This document shows, in pieces, positions 1 to 7,266 of a DNA stretch of 14,748 bases (the first letter of the stretch is position 1; each line of letters begins with the position of its first letter). The position numbers and the translations under genes were made by a program. The stretch comes from Spirochaetaceae bacterium (GTDB lineage: Bacteria > Spirochaetota > Spirochaetia > Treponematales > Breznakiellaceae), in NCBI GenBank assembly GCA_031269165.1, contig JAISZQ010000360.1, positions 1-14,748 of the forward strand. The letters run 5' to 3'. The notes below the pieces were generated by a model, which made no database searches, was not told the DNA's origin, and was given only the letters and a program-made list of their open reading frames with translations.

Positions 1-79
1 ACGCCCCGGCCCGGAAGTCCGAAACAGGATGTTGAGGACTGTAGGGAGCCCCCCGCAACGCCCCCGTATCTCGGCGGAA
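1..79. repeat. Remnant of the MITE family seen at 9478-9756
   Basis: Positions 1-79 align without gaps to 9646-9724, the right interior part of the first MITE, with roughly nine mismatches. Both begin acgccccggcccgga and carry the shared core cgcccccg near their ends. Similarity stops just before the place where the MITE would reach its terminal inverted repeat, so this is a decayed or differently ended copy whose left part is outside the window. The frame from base 1 to 164 is open, but I see no recognisable protein in it. Confidence 0.7.
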
Positions 80-137
80 TCAAGGTGTGGCATTTCGGAA
101 AGCGAGCTCGCCCGCAACACCCCCGGCACTTTGGTGT

Positions 138-166
138 TTGGTGTTATAAAGGAGAATCACTATAGT
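138..166 (+). promoter_or_regulatory. Possible sigma-70-type promoter for the GH4-kinase operon
   Basis: A TATAGT hexamer (161-166, five of six to consensus) lies 17 bases after TTGGTG (138-143, three of six). It sits about 80 bases before the chosen start of the GH4 gene. The -35 match is poor, so this is only the best candidate in the leader. The sequence 166-203 also has an imperfect inverted repeat (ATCAC at the left, GTGAT at the right) that might be an operator. Confidence 0.3.
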
Positions 167-248
167 ATCATCACGCTGGTAAGTTTCCGGTATCTGTGAT
201 ATGCTTTTCCGATACGAGCGGGCTGGAATAACCGGCAAAGGGGTATGT

Positions 249-1637
249 ATGGCTAATCCTGAAACGTTAAAGATTTGTTATATTGGCGGCGGGTCGCGGA
301 ACTGGGCGTGGGTCTTTATGAAGGACCTCGCGTTTGAGAAGGAGATCGCGGGGACGATCTATCTCTATGACATTGATCCCGAGGCGGCGCGGGCGAACGA
401 GGCGCTGGGTAACAAGGTGATGGAGACTCATAATCCGGGCAGGTGGCGGTTTGTTGCCGAGCCGTCCCTTGAGAAGGCGTTGTCCGGGGCGGATTTTGTG
501 TTCATTTCCATTCTGCCCGGCGATTTCGAGGAAATGGCGGTGGACGTTCACGCGCCTGAGAAGTATGGGATTTACCAGTCGGTCGGCGATACGGTGGGGG
601 CGGGCGGACTCTCCCGCGCCTTGCGGACGATCCCGCTGTTCGAGGAAATCGGCGCGGCGGTCAAGAAATACGCGCCCGGCGCATGGGTACTCAACTACAC
701 CAACCCAATGACGGTCTGTACCCGCACGCTGTACAAGGCGTTTCCCCAGATCAAGGCGTTCGGCTGTTGCCACGAGGTGTTTGGCACGCAGAAGCTGCTC
801 AAGAGCATCATCGTGAAGCAGGGGATTGCGCGGGAAGACGAGGTGAAGCGCGAAGACATCGTTACGAGCGTCGTGGGGATCAACCATTTCACCTGGATCG
901 ACTACGCTTCGTTTGGCGCGCTCGACCTTTTCCCGGTGTATGCGGCGTTTGCTGAAGACTGCGCCGAAACGGGTTGGACGGAAGGCGGTGATGACGGCTG
1001 GCTCAACAGTTTCTTCACGTCGGCGGAGCGGGTCAAGATCGACCTTTTCCACCGCTACGGCCTCATAGCTGCCGCCGGAGACCGGCACTTGGCCGAGTTT
1101 TGCCCGCCCTCATGGTATCTCAAAACGCCCTCGCTTGCACAGAGTTGGAAATTTAGCCTCACCCCCGTCTCGTGGCGCATTGAACAGCGGGACCGTTTGA
1201 AAAAACAGAGCAAAGCCTACCGCGACGGGAGAGAAACGCTGGTGCCGGAAAACTCAGGCGAAGAGGGCATCCGCCAGATCAAGGCGCTTTTAGGGCTCGG
1301 CGGCTTTGTGACCAACGTAAACCTGCCCAACCGGGGCCAGATGCCGCTCTTCCCGCCGGATGCCGTTGTCGAGACGAACGCTTTTTTCAGCCGCGACAAC
1401 GTACAGCCGGTCATCACCGGGGGGATGCCCAATCCGTTACGCAATCTCGTTCTCCAGCACGTCGAAAACCAGGAAGGCATCGTGGAAGCGGCGTTTGCCC
1501 GCGACCTCGAACAGGCATTCCGCGTGTTCCTCAACGACCCGCAGGTGCGCCCGCTTGAGCGCGAGGACGCCCGCGCCTTGTTCAAGGAACTCACCCGCAG
1601 GACATTGCCTGAAAGCGCGGGGTACGGGGTGTTGTAA
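249..1637 (+). CDS. lplD: GH4 family alpha-galacturonidase (LplD-like)
   Basis: This cytoplasmic glycoside hydrolase family 4 enzyme has 462 residues. The family works by NAD+-dependent redox chemistry with a divalent metal, not by classical acid-base hydrolysis. Visible motifs are the Rossmann GGGS at residues 13-16, YQSVGDTVG near 115, NYTNPM at 149-154, GCCHE at 172-176 and GINHF at 210-214. Cys174 and His213 are the expected metal ligands. The GCCHEVFGTQKLL and AAGDRHLAEF stretches match, from memory, the Bacillus LplD alpha-galacturonidase subgroup rather than maltose-6-phosphate or melibiose enzymes. That would mean removal of terminal galacturonate from pectin fragments. An in-frame ATG at 201 lacks a ribosome site. 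The ATG at 249 has AAAGGGG five bases upstream and starts at the usual distance from GGGS, so I chose it. The stop overlaps the next gene by one base (TAATG). Other GH4 substrates cannot be fully excluded. Confidence 0.8.
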   Translation: MANPETLKICYIGGGSRNWAWVFMKDLAFEKEIAGTIYLYDIDPEAARANEALGNKVMETHNPGRWRFVAEPSLEKALSGADFVFISILPGDFEEMAVDVHAPEKYGIYQSVGDTVGAGGLSRALRTIPLFEEIGAAVKKYAPGAWVLNYTNPMTVCTRTLYKAFPQIKAFGCCHEVFGTQKLLKSIIVKQGIAREDEVKREDIVTSVVGINHFTWIDYASFGALDLFPVYAAFAEDCAETGWTEGGDDGWLNSFFTSAERVKIDLFHRYGLIAAAGDRHLAEFCPPSWYLKTPSLAQSWKFSLTPVSWRIEQRDRLKKQSKAYRDGRETLVPENSGEEGIRQIKALLGLGGFVTNVNLPNRGQMPLFPPDAVVETNAFFSRDNVQPVITGGMPNPLRNLVLQHVENQEGIVEAAFARDLEQAFRVFLNDPQVRPLEREDARALFKELTRRTLPESAGYGVL

Positions 1638-2779
1638 TGGGCGATACTCGTCGTATGAAGAATATCATCGGCCAATTTTCCATTCACGGGGAGTTTGAGG
1701 ACGTCGTGCCCTACGGGCAGGGCCATATCAACGACACCTATAGGTCCCGGTGGAATCAGGCGGGGACGACCGTGCGTTACCTCCACCAGCGAATCAACCA
1801 CGCGGTCTTTACCCGCCCGGACGAAGTGATGGAGAATATTCTGCGGGTTACCCGCCACATCGCGGACAAACTTGCCGCCGCCGGAACCGCCGGATGGAGC
1901 CGCCGGGTGCTGACGGTCGTTCCCAGCCGGGAGGGAAAACCCTGGGTCCGGGACGCGCAGGGCGGCTGGTGGCGCACGTATCTTTTCATCGAGAACACGC
2001 ACAGCCTGGACGTGGCCGCGTCCCCGGAAGAGGCGCGTTTTCTCGGCGCGAGCATCGGCAATTTCCAGAAACAACTCACCGATCTGCACGGCGGGCGGCT
2101 TCACGAGACCATCCCGCATTTCCACGACATGGAAAGCCGCTACCGCCGCTTCCACGAGGCCCTGCGTTCAGACTTCGCAAACCGGGCCGAGGACACGGAG
2201 AGCCGGCCGGATAGCCGGGCGGAAAAAGCGGCAGCGGAAATCACCTTTATGCAAGAAAACGAGGAGCGGGGCGCGATGCTGATTCGGGCGTTACGGGAAG
2301 GACGCATTCCTGAACGGATCTGTCACAACGACACCAAGATGAACAACATCCTCATCGACAATGCCGACAACCGCGTCCTCTGCGTGGCCGATCTTGACAC
2401 GGTGATGCCGGGAACCAGTCTCTTCGATCTGGGCGACCTCATTCGTACGGCGGCCTCTCGTGCCGAGGAAGACGAGCGCGACCTTGCGAAAGTCGTCTTC
2501 GACCCGGCCTTTTTCCAGGCCCTTCTCGAAGGGTACCTGTCGGAGGCGCTTGACTTTCTCACCCCGGCCGAAACGGCACTCCTTGCCGAGGCGGGCCGCA
2601 ACATCACCCAGATCATGGCCTTGCGGTTTCTCACGGACTATCTGGAAGGCGACCACTACTACCACACCGCCCGGCCCGGTCACAACCTCGACCGGTGCCG
2701 CAACCAGATCGCGCTCATCCGGTCTATGGACGCCCAGTGGGAGGCCCTTCTCGCCACCGCCCAAGCCCTAAGCGCATAG
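1637..2779 (+). CDS. APH/NahK-like sugar kinase
   Basis: This 380-residue phosphotransferase has the aminoglycoside-phosphotransferase/choline-kinase fold. The N-terminal YGQGHINDTY (about residues 23-32) is the nucleotide-loop signature of N-acetylhexosamine 1-kinase relatives. The catalytic loop is HNDTKMNN at 230-237 (His230, Asp232, Asn237). The metal-binding segment is DLDTVMPG beginning at 252 (Asp254). Length is close to NahK (about 360). The family phosphorylates the anomeric hydroxyl of free sugars using ATP. The start codon overlaps the stop of the alpha-galacturonidase and has GGGGT about seven bases upstream, inside that gene, so the two are translationally coupled. An alternative start is the ATG at 1655 (MKNIIGQF). 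The partner suggests that the substrate is a sugar released by the GH4 enzyme, possibly galacturonate, but this is inference. Proteins of this group are often loosely named mucin desulfatase or phosphotransferase. Confidence 0.75.
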   Translation: MGDTRRMKNIIGQFSIHGEFEDVVPYGQGHINDTYRSRWNQAGTTVRYLHQRINHAVFTRPDEVMENILRVTRHIADKLAAAGTAGWSRRVLTVVPSREGKPWVRDAQGGWWRTYLFIENTHSLDVAASPEEARFLGASIGNFQKQLTDLHGGRLHETIPHFHDMESRYRRFHEALRSDFANRAEDTESRPDSRAEKAAAEITFMQENEERGAMLIRALREGRIPERICHNDTKMNNILIDNADNRVLCVADLDTVMPGTSLFDLGDLIRTAASRAEEDERDLAKVVFDPAFFQALLEGYLSEALDFLTPAETALLAEAGRNITQIMALRFLTDYLEGDHYYHTARPGHNLDRCRNQIALIRSMDAQWEALLATAQALSA

Positions 2780-2790
2780 CGCCCCCTGCC

Positions 2791-2899
2791 CCACCTGCCG
2801 TGGAGGCCCTTGGGCGGGTTGTGGCATGAACGGGCATCGGGCCCCATTCTGGGGCAGAAGGCTTTTCGACTGGATTGCCGCGCTTCGCTCGCAATGACG
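2791..2899 (+). repeat. 3' module, copy 1, shared with the end of the FGGY kinase locus
   Basis: Starting 11 bases after the kinase stop, ccacctgccgtggaggccc and the following bases to about 2816 are repeated exactly at 14614-14639. Similarity continues more weakly to a shared gactggattgc, where a right half of the palindromic repeat family takes over (to 2899). In both copies the middle is a hairpin, but with different stem length and loop. The module therefore ends two separate forward sugar-enzyme transcripts. Confidence 0.75.
2841..2855 (+). terminator. Possible terminator hairpin after the kinase
   Basis: GCCCC and GGGGC pair around an ATTCT loop about 60 bases after the kinase stop. 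The following sequence has only a short TTTT (2863-2866), so it is a weak intrinsic terminator at best. Confidence 0.35.
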
Positions 2900-2931
2900 G
2901 GTGGGTGACGGGCGCAATGACGAGGCGGCAC

Positions 2932-3015
2932 CGTCATTGCGAGGAGCGAAGCGACGAAGCAATCTAGACGAGGGGCGTTCTCCCTCTAGATTGCTTCGCT
3001 TCGCTCGCAATGACG
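2932..3015. repeat. Palindromic element B
   Basis: This is an imperfect palindrome running from cgtcattgcgaggagcgaag at the left to ttcgctcgcaatgacg at the right. The inner stem is AATCTAGA against TCTAGATT, around a gaggggcgttctccc loop. It is the most symmetrical member of the family. Similar elements are at 3043, 3203, 3329, 10651 and 10758. Short open frames reading through it (for example SLRGAKRRSN) are artefacts of the repeat. Confidence 0.9.
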
Positions 3016-3042
3016 AGGGGGCTTGCCGCAATGATGGGGCAT

Positions 3043-3124
3043 CGTCATTGCAAGACGCGAAGCGGCGAAGCAATCCAGACGGGGGACGTTCTCCCTGGAT
3101 TGCCGCGCTTCGCTCGCAATGACG
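3043..3124. repeat. Palindromic element C
   Basis: This has the same architecture as element B. The left end is cgtcattgcaagacgcgaag, the inner stem is aatccag with ctggatt, and the right arm is gccgcgcttcgctcgcaatg. The left arm has diverged (gcaagacg instead of gcgaggag), while the outer GTCATTGC/GCAATGAC pairing is kept. Confidence 0.85.
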
Positions 3125-3192
3125 GAGGGGGCTTGCCCGCAATGACGGAGGGCCCGGCCCGCAATGACGAGGGGGCTCGCCCGCAATGACGC
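3115..3192. repeat. 22-23 bp tandem tail of element C
   Basis: The right end of element C (cgcaatgacg plus a G-rich spacer such as gagggggcttgcc) is repeated at 3115, 3138, 3160 and 3182, giving periods of 23, 22 and 22. Shorter tails of the same kind follow other elements: 2890/2913, 3006/3027 and 3274/3295. The tails always extend outward from the right end. Confidence 0.85.
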
Positions 3193-3202
3193 GGGAACCA
3201 TT

Positions 3203-3283
3203 GTCATTGCGAGGAGCGAAGCGAGGAAGCAATCCAGACGAGGGGCGTTCTCCCTGGATTGCCGCGCTTCGCTCGCAATGACA
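3203..3283. repeat. Palindromic element D
   Basis: It begins gtcattgcgaggagcgaagc and ends gctcgcaatgac, with inner pairs aatccag/ctggatt and loop gaggggcgttctcc like element B. It follows immediately after the tandem tail of element C. Confidence 0.85.
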
Positions 3284-3328
3284 AGCGGCGGGCTCGCAAT
3301 GACGGGCGGTGTCCCACGTGGCGGCCAT

Positions 3329-3410
3329 CGTCATTGCGAGGGCGGAGCCCGAAGCAATCTAGACGAAGAAGGCCGTCACCCTGGATTGCTTCGCTTCGCT
3401 CGCAATGACG
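3329..3410. repeat. Palindromic element E with a different left mini-hairpin
   Basis: Outer ends are cgtcattgcgag and ctcgcaatgacg. The left arm carries GGGCGGAGCCC, a self-complementary mini-hairpin, in place of the gagcgaagcg seen in elements B and D. The right arm keeps the cgcttcgct form. The inner stem is caatctag against ctggattg (one mismatch). Confidence 0.85.
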
Positions 3411-3468
3411 ATACCCACCGCATTCACGCCCCCGAAGGGGGGTCGTTGCCCGTTCCCCACACGACGCG

Positions 3469-3489
3469 CCCGCAGAAAGCCCCTGCGGG
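3469..3489 (-). terminator. Hairpin just after the chemoreceptor stop
   Basis: CCCGCAG and CTGCGGG form a 7-bp stem with a 7-base loop, beginning eight bases beyond the reverse-strand stop codon at 3497. No U-run follows in that direction. A second short hairpin (CCCCC-GAA-GGGGG, 3429-3441) lies further on. Together they may end or protect the transcript. Confidence 0.4.
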
Positions 3490-3496
3490 GCCATTT

Positions 3497-6025
3497 TCAA
3501 TTCGCGCGAACCGCGCGCTTTGCAAGATACGCGCCGAGTTTGATGTCCTGACCCTTGATGTGGGTCACGAGCCATTCGCCCAGTCTTTTGCGGACCTCGT
3601 CGATGAGGTCTTCTTCGGGGCCTTTCAGGATGAGTTGGCGGGCCAGTTTCTGCACCGTCGCCTTAAAGTCCTCGTGCATCCGGTGGTGTTCGGGATAGCC
3701 GGGGTAGCGGGCCTGTTGCTGGATCTGTTCTTCGTCAAAAAAATGTTTGATCGTGTAGTCGTTGAGGAAGTCGATGGCCTCTTTCAGTTTGCCGCCCGCT
3801 TCCCCCGCCCGCATCGCGGCAAGCAACCGATTGAGCGCGTCAAACAGCGTCTTGTGCTGGCGGTCTATGGTTTTGTTTCCGGTGGCAAAGGTCTCGTCCC
3901 ACACATAATCGGGTGTGGCGGTTCCCGCAACCACCGGGGCTTTCGAAACTTTGAAACGGCTCACCTCTTCCACGAGGGTGTCGATGTTTTCCTTGTTTAT
4001 CCCCCCGGCCGTGTTCATATCGCGCACAGAACTGATGATGCTGCCCGCGCCGGCCGCCATCTCGTCCATGCTGAATTTGATCTCGGCGGAGAGTCCTTCA
4101 AGATTCTTGCTCTCCTTGATGACCGACTTGCTCTTTTCAAGCATCTGTGAGGTGCCCTCTTTGACCAGCGTGGTGATCTCTTTGAGACGGCCTATCTCTT
4201 CAAGAATGAGGCGGCTACCCTCACCCTGCTCTTCCATTGCGCCGCGAATCGATTCCTCCTGCCGGGCAACCGTTTTGATGCCGCCGTCGATGGACTCGAA
4301 TTCGGACGAGACCGAGTCGGTGGACAGCGTGATTTTGTCAATCGACGACTTGATCTTTTGCAACACGGCGGCAATGGTTTTCGACTGCTCCGCAGAGGAT
4401 GCGGCAAGTTTACGGATCTCTCCGGCGACGACGGCAAAGCCTCTGCCCGATTCCCCGGCGTGGGCGGCCTCAATCGCGGCGTTCATCGACAGGAGGTTCG
4501 TCTGGCTGGCGACGTTTTCCATCACCGCGTTGATCTCCAAAAGGCCCTCGGACTCGCGGGCGATCCCCTGAATGTCCGCGACGACATCGGCAAGCCGGTT
4601 GCGCCCGACTTCAGACGCTTCCATGAGGCGTTTCACATTGGCCCCGTTTGCGACCAGCGTGTCGGTCACCAGCCGGATGCTCTCGAGCATCTTCGTGACG
4701 GCAGAAGACGACTCTTCCACACTCTTTGCCTGTTGCACCACCTCTTCATCAAGGCTGTCGATGTTTTCGGAGACGAGGGACATCGCAACGATTGACGTGC
4801 CGACCGACTCGCTCTGTTCTTTCACCCGCGCGTTGACGTTGACCACCGCGTCGTTGATGTCCTTGATGGAGGCCGCCGTGAGCGCCATCTGTTCGTTGAG
4901 CCCGTTGCTAATCTGCCGCAGGGTAAGCGAGCGTCCCTTGATAAGGATGATCAGTTCCTCGATCTTGGCAACCATTTTGTTGAAATAGCGGGCAAGGTCG
5001 CCAATCTCGTCTTTGGACTTGATGTCCAGCCGCCGGGTAAGGTCGCCCTCCCCCTCCGATATGTCCTTCAACGCCCGCGCGGAAAAGTTAAGGGGCTTTG
5101 AGACCGAGCGTCCAATGAGAATAGCCACGACGATACCGATAAGGAGGAGCACCAGCCCCGCCCCGCCGATAAGCATGGTGAGCCGGGAGATGCCCGCGAG
5201 TAACGCGCCCCGTTCAACCGTCACGATAAACTTCCAAGAAAAACCCTCCACCGGCACGAAGGACGCATAGGTGTCCCGATTGTTAAAGGTGTAGCGGAGA
5301 AAGCCGGTTTCGGTTTTGAGGACATCCTCCACCGCGCGGGCGAGGGAGGCCGCTTCGGGGTCGGTTTTGGCCGCTTCAATCGGGTTGTACTGTGTGGTAA
5401 CAAGCTCGCTGTCCCGGTGTGAAACAAACGTGCCGTTGCCGTTTACCATATACGCATAGCCTGACTCGCCGAAGGTTACGTTTTTGACGATGTCCGTGAG
5501 CGCGTTGCCGTCCCTCCGCCCGACAAGTACGCCGACAACGGTGCCCGTCTCGTTTTGTATCGGCACGGCGAACATCAGCACCGGCTGCCCCGTCACCCGG
5601 CTGATCAGTACGTCGGACACACTCAACTTCCCGGTAAAAGCGCTCTTCACATAGTCGCGGTCGCCGAGGAACGCGCTTGTCTGGTCTTTATAATAACGGG
5701 CGGTGCCGTCGGGGGTAACCACCGCCACATCCAGAAACCCGGTACGGTCAATACTATCCCCAAAGGAAGTGTTGAGGTTCCGCAGGTTCTCCATATCCAT
5801 CGCGCGCATCTCGGCGCGGACGGCAAACTCCTGCAAGATCCGCAGTTGGGCGTCAACACTCGCCGTAACCAGATCGGCGCCCAATGCCGCCTGGTTTTCC
5901 AGCGATTCCCGCGCCGTGTCTTCAATGATGCTCGAAGACACGATAAACGCCGTAAGCCCAATCGCCACCGTAAGGGAAAGAACAAGGACACTAATTAAAA
6001 GCGATATGCGGACAGACAATTTCAT
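3497..6025 (-). CDS. Methyl-accepting chemotaxis protein with C-terminal hemerythrin domain
   Basis: This is an 842-residue membrane chemoreceptor. TM1 is about residues 7-31, a dCache-type extracytoplasmic sensor spans about 33-275, TM2 about 283-306 and HAMP about 307-360. A long signalling coiled coil has its tip around 497-544 (NVASQTNLLSMNAAIEAA, GRGFAVVAGEIRKLA). A bacteriohemerythrin domain occupies about 707-836. All expected di-iron ligands are visible: His724 (IDRQH), His761 and Glu765 (HFFDE), His780 and His784, and His822 and Asp827 (HIKGQD). The architecture resembles DcrH of Desulfovibrio, which senses oxygen or redox state through the hemerythrin. Thus the protein could combine a ligand signal outside with an oxygen signal inside to steer motility through CheW/CheA. 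The longer frame from 6091 has no ribosome site. The ATG at 6025 has GGAGG seven bases upstream and opens directly into TM1. No CheR-tethering pentapeptide is seen at the C-terminus. Confidence 0.93.
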   Translation of the reverse strand: MKLSVRISLLISVLVLSLTVAIGLTAFIVSSSIIEDTARESLENQAALGADLVTASVDAQLRILQEFAVRAEMRAMDMENLRNLNTSFGDSIDRTGFLDVAVVTPDGTARYYKDQTSAFLGDRDYVKSAFTGKLSVSDVLISRVTGQPVLMFAVPIQNETGTVVGVLVGRRDGNALTDIVKNVTFGESGYAYMVNGNGTFVSHRDSELVTTQYNPIEAAKTDPEAASLARAVEDVLKTETGFLRYTFNNRDTYASFVPVEGFSWKFIVTVERGALLAGISRLTMLIGGAGLVLLLIGIVVAILIGRSVSKPLNFSARALKDISEGEGDLTRRLDIKSKDEIGDLARYFNKMVAKIEELIILIKGRSLTLRQISNGLNEQMALTAASIKDINDAVVNVNARVKEQSESVGTSIVAMSLVSENIDSLDEEVVQQAKSVEESSSAVTKMLESIRLVTDTLVANGANVKRLMEASEVGRNRLADVVADIQGIARESEGLLEINAVMENVASQTNLLSMNAAIEAAHAGESGRGFAVVAGEIRKLAASSAEQSKTIAAVLQKIKSSIDKITLSTDSVSSEFESIDGGIKTVARQEESIRGAMEEQGEGSRLILEEIGRLKEITTLVKEGTSQMLEKSKSVIKESKNLEGLSAEIKFSMDEMAAGAGSIISSVRDMNTAGGINKENIDTLVEEVSRFKVSKAPVVAGTATPDYVWDETFATGNKTIDRQHKTLFDALNRLLAAMRAGEAGGKLKEAIDFLNDYTIKHFFDEEQIQQQARYPGYPEHHRMHEDFKATVQKLARQLILKGPEEDLIDEVRKRLGEWLVTHIKGQDIKLGAYLAKRAVRAN

Positions 6026-6045
6026 TGACGAACCTCCAAGCCTCA

Positions 6046-6072
6046 ATTTCGATAAGTCTATCAAAAAGTTTG
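6046..6072 (-). promoter_or_regulatory. Possible sigma-28-type (flagellar) promoter of the chemoreceptor gene
   Basis: Reading the reverse strand, CAAACTTT (6072-6065) is followed after exactly 11 bases by ATCGAAAT (6053-6046). Compared with the sigma-28 consensus TAAAGTTT-N11-GCCGATAA, six of eight and four of eight positions match. Chemoreceptor genes are often under sigma-28. The predicted leader would be very short, with the GGAGG almost at its 5' end, so confidence is low. Confidence 0.3.
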
Positions 6073-6093
6073 GAAAAATGATAGTCTGCACCC

Positions 6094-7236
6094 ATGATGA
6101 CGCACTATTTTGACTGGGCGGCGACGGCCATTGCCGACCCGGAATTATTGGCGACGGCCCCTTACGGCAACCCCTCGTCGAAACACGCGGCGGGCCGGGA
6201 GGCTAAGGCGGCCTACGAAAACGCGCGGAACCGGTGCGCTCTTGTGCTGGGGGTCGAGCCGTGTCATGTGTATTTTACCGGATGTGGTACGGAGGCGAAC
6301 ACGATTGTCCTCCACTCGTTTTTGCGGCGCAAGCTGGAGTCGGGCGGCACAGGCGCGATCCTCTATTCCGCCGTGGAACATTCCTCGGTACAGGAGAACT
6401 GCCACCTTCTGCGGCACTACGGCATGGATGTACGCGAGATCGCCGTCGAAGGGGACGGGCGGGTGTCCGTTGCCACGCTGGAAAAGGCGTTTGCCGCCGG
6501 GAAGCCGCCCGCATTGGTAACCGTGATGGCGGTAAACAACGAACTGGGCTCGGTGAACGACATTGCCGGGCTGGTCTCGTGGATACGCGCCCACAGTGAA
6601 CGGCCCGTCCACATTCACGTTGACTGCGTACAGGCCCTGGGAAAAGTCCCGGTCGCGGTGAAAGACTGGGATGTCGACAGCGCGTCGTTTGCCGCCCACA
6701 AGATCTGCGGCCCGCGCGGCGTCGGGATACTCTACCTGCGAAAGCCCCTCATTCCGCCCTACTTGGGCGGCGGGCAGGAAGCGGGGTTACGGCCAGGAAC
6801 GGAGAATGTCGCCGGGGCCCTCTCTTTTGCCGCCGCCCTCGAAAAATACGCCGCGCCGGAACCCTGCGCGAGATACCATGCCGAGGCCGCCGCGAGGATG
6901 GCCCGTCTGCGGGACGGCATCACCTCGTTTGACCGCGCCCGCCTCCTCCCCGCCTCCCGCGTTGAAGGCCCCGCCTTTTCCCCCTATATTATCCAAGCCT
7001 CCTTTGACGGCATCCCCGGCGAAGTCTTTGCGCGGGCTCTCGACGAAAAAGGCTTCTGCATATCCACGGGCTCGGCCTGTTCCGCGACCAAAGTTGAGCG
7101 TCCCGTGCTGGCCGCCGTCGGGGTGGGCGAAAAACAGCGGTTGGAAGGCGTGCGGCTCTCCCAGGGGTACTCAACGACAACCGCCGCCATGGACGCGCTG
7201 CTTAACGCCATCGGGGACGTGCTCAAGACGCTGTGA
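6094..7236 (+). CDS. Cysteine desulfurase (class V aminotransferase, NifS/IscS-like)
   Basis: This 380-residue PLP enzyme takes sulfur from cysteine, giving alanine and a persulfide for Fe-S clusters, thiolated tRNA or cofactors. It opens with YFDWAATA (the usual form is YLDNAATTP). Visible features are the PLP-stacking His96 in VEHSS, Asp177 and Gln180 in HVDCVQ, the Schiff-base Lys203 in AAHKICGPRG, the catalytic Cys329 in STGSACSAT, and a C-terminal VRLS. All key residues are present. There is no iscU, sufE or thiI partner next to it, so the acceptor is unknown. The start may be either ATG at 6094 or 6097. Neither has a recognisable Shine-Dalgarno sequence (upstream is gtctgcaccc), which is unusual here. 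The N-terminus matches the family, so a longer protein is unlikely. Confidence 0.9.
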   Translation: MMTHYFDWAATAIADPELLATAPYGNPSSKHAAGREAKAAYENARNRCALVLGVEPCHVYFTGCGTEANTIVLHSFLRRKLESGGTGAILYSAVEHSSVQENCHLLRHYGMDVREIAVEGDGRVSVATLEKAFAAGKPPALVTVMAVNNELGSVNDIAGLVSWIRAHSERPVHIHVDCVQALGKVPVAVKDWDVDSASFAAHKICGPRGVGILYLRKPLIPPYLGGGQEAGLRPGTENVAGALSFAAALEKYAAPEPCARYHAEAAARMARLRDGITSFDRARLLPASRVEGPAFSPYIIQASFDGIPGEVFARALDEKGFCISTGSACSATKVERPVLAAVGVGEKQRLEGVRLSQGYSTTTAAMDALLNAIGDVLKTL

Positions 7237-7266
7237 ACGCGGCGGGATGCGGCAGTCAAGGGCATT

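Noticed and set aside
1..164. Open frame from the window edge to 164 as the tail of an upstream gene
   Set aside because: It largely overlaps MITE-derived sequence and shows no recognisable protein motif. The matching region in MITE 1 differs mainly by residue-changing substitutions.
201..248. Upstream ATG at 201 as the start of the GH4 gene
   Set aside because: It has no ribosome site and adds residues before the conserved Rossmann start. ATG 249 has AAAGGGG at a good distance.
267..1088. Long reverse frames opposite the GH4 and kinase genes (for example 267-1088, 1217-2155)
   Set aside because: They are shadow frames in GC-rich coding DNA, with no recognised domain, while the forward genes have full family motifs.
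2932..3410. CRISPR array in the repeat cluster
   Set aside because: Repeats are palindromic, variable in sequence and spacing, and the intervals between them are not unique spacers of constant length. No cas genes are present.
2768..3575. Open frames reading HCERSAAIQ, VIASEARQS, SLRGAKRRSN and similar across 2768-3575, and again at 10639-10898
   Set aside because: They are translations of the palindromic repeats in different frames, with the same peptides recurring in unrelated frames. No ribosome sites fit.
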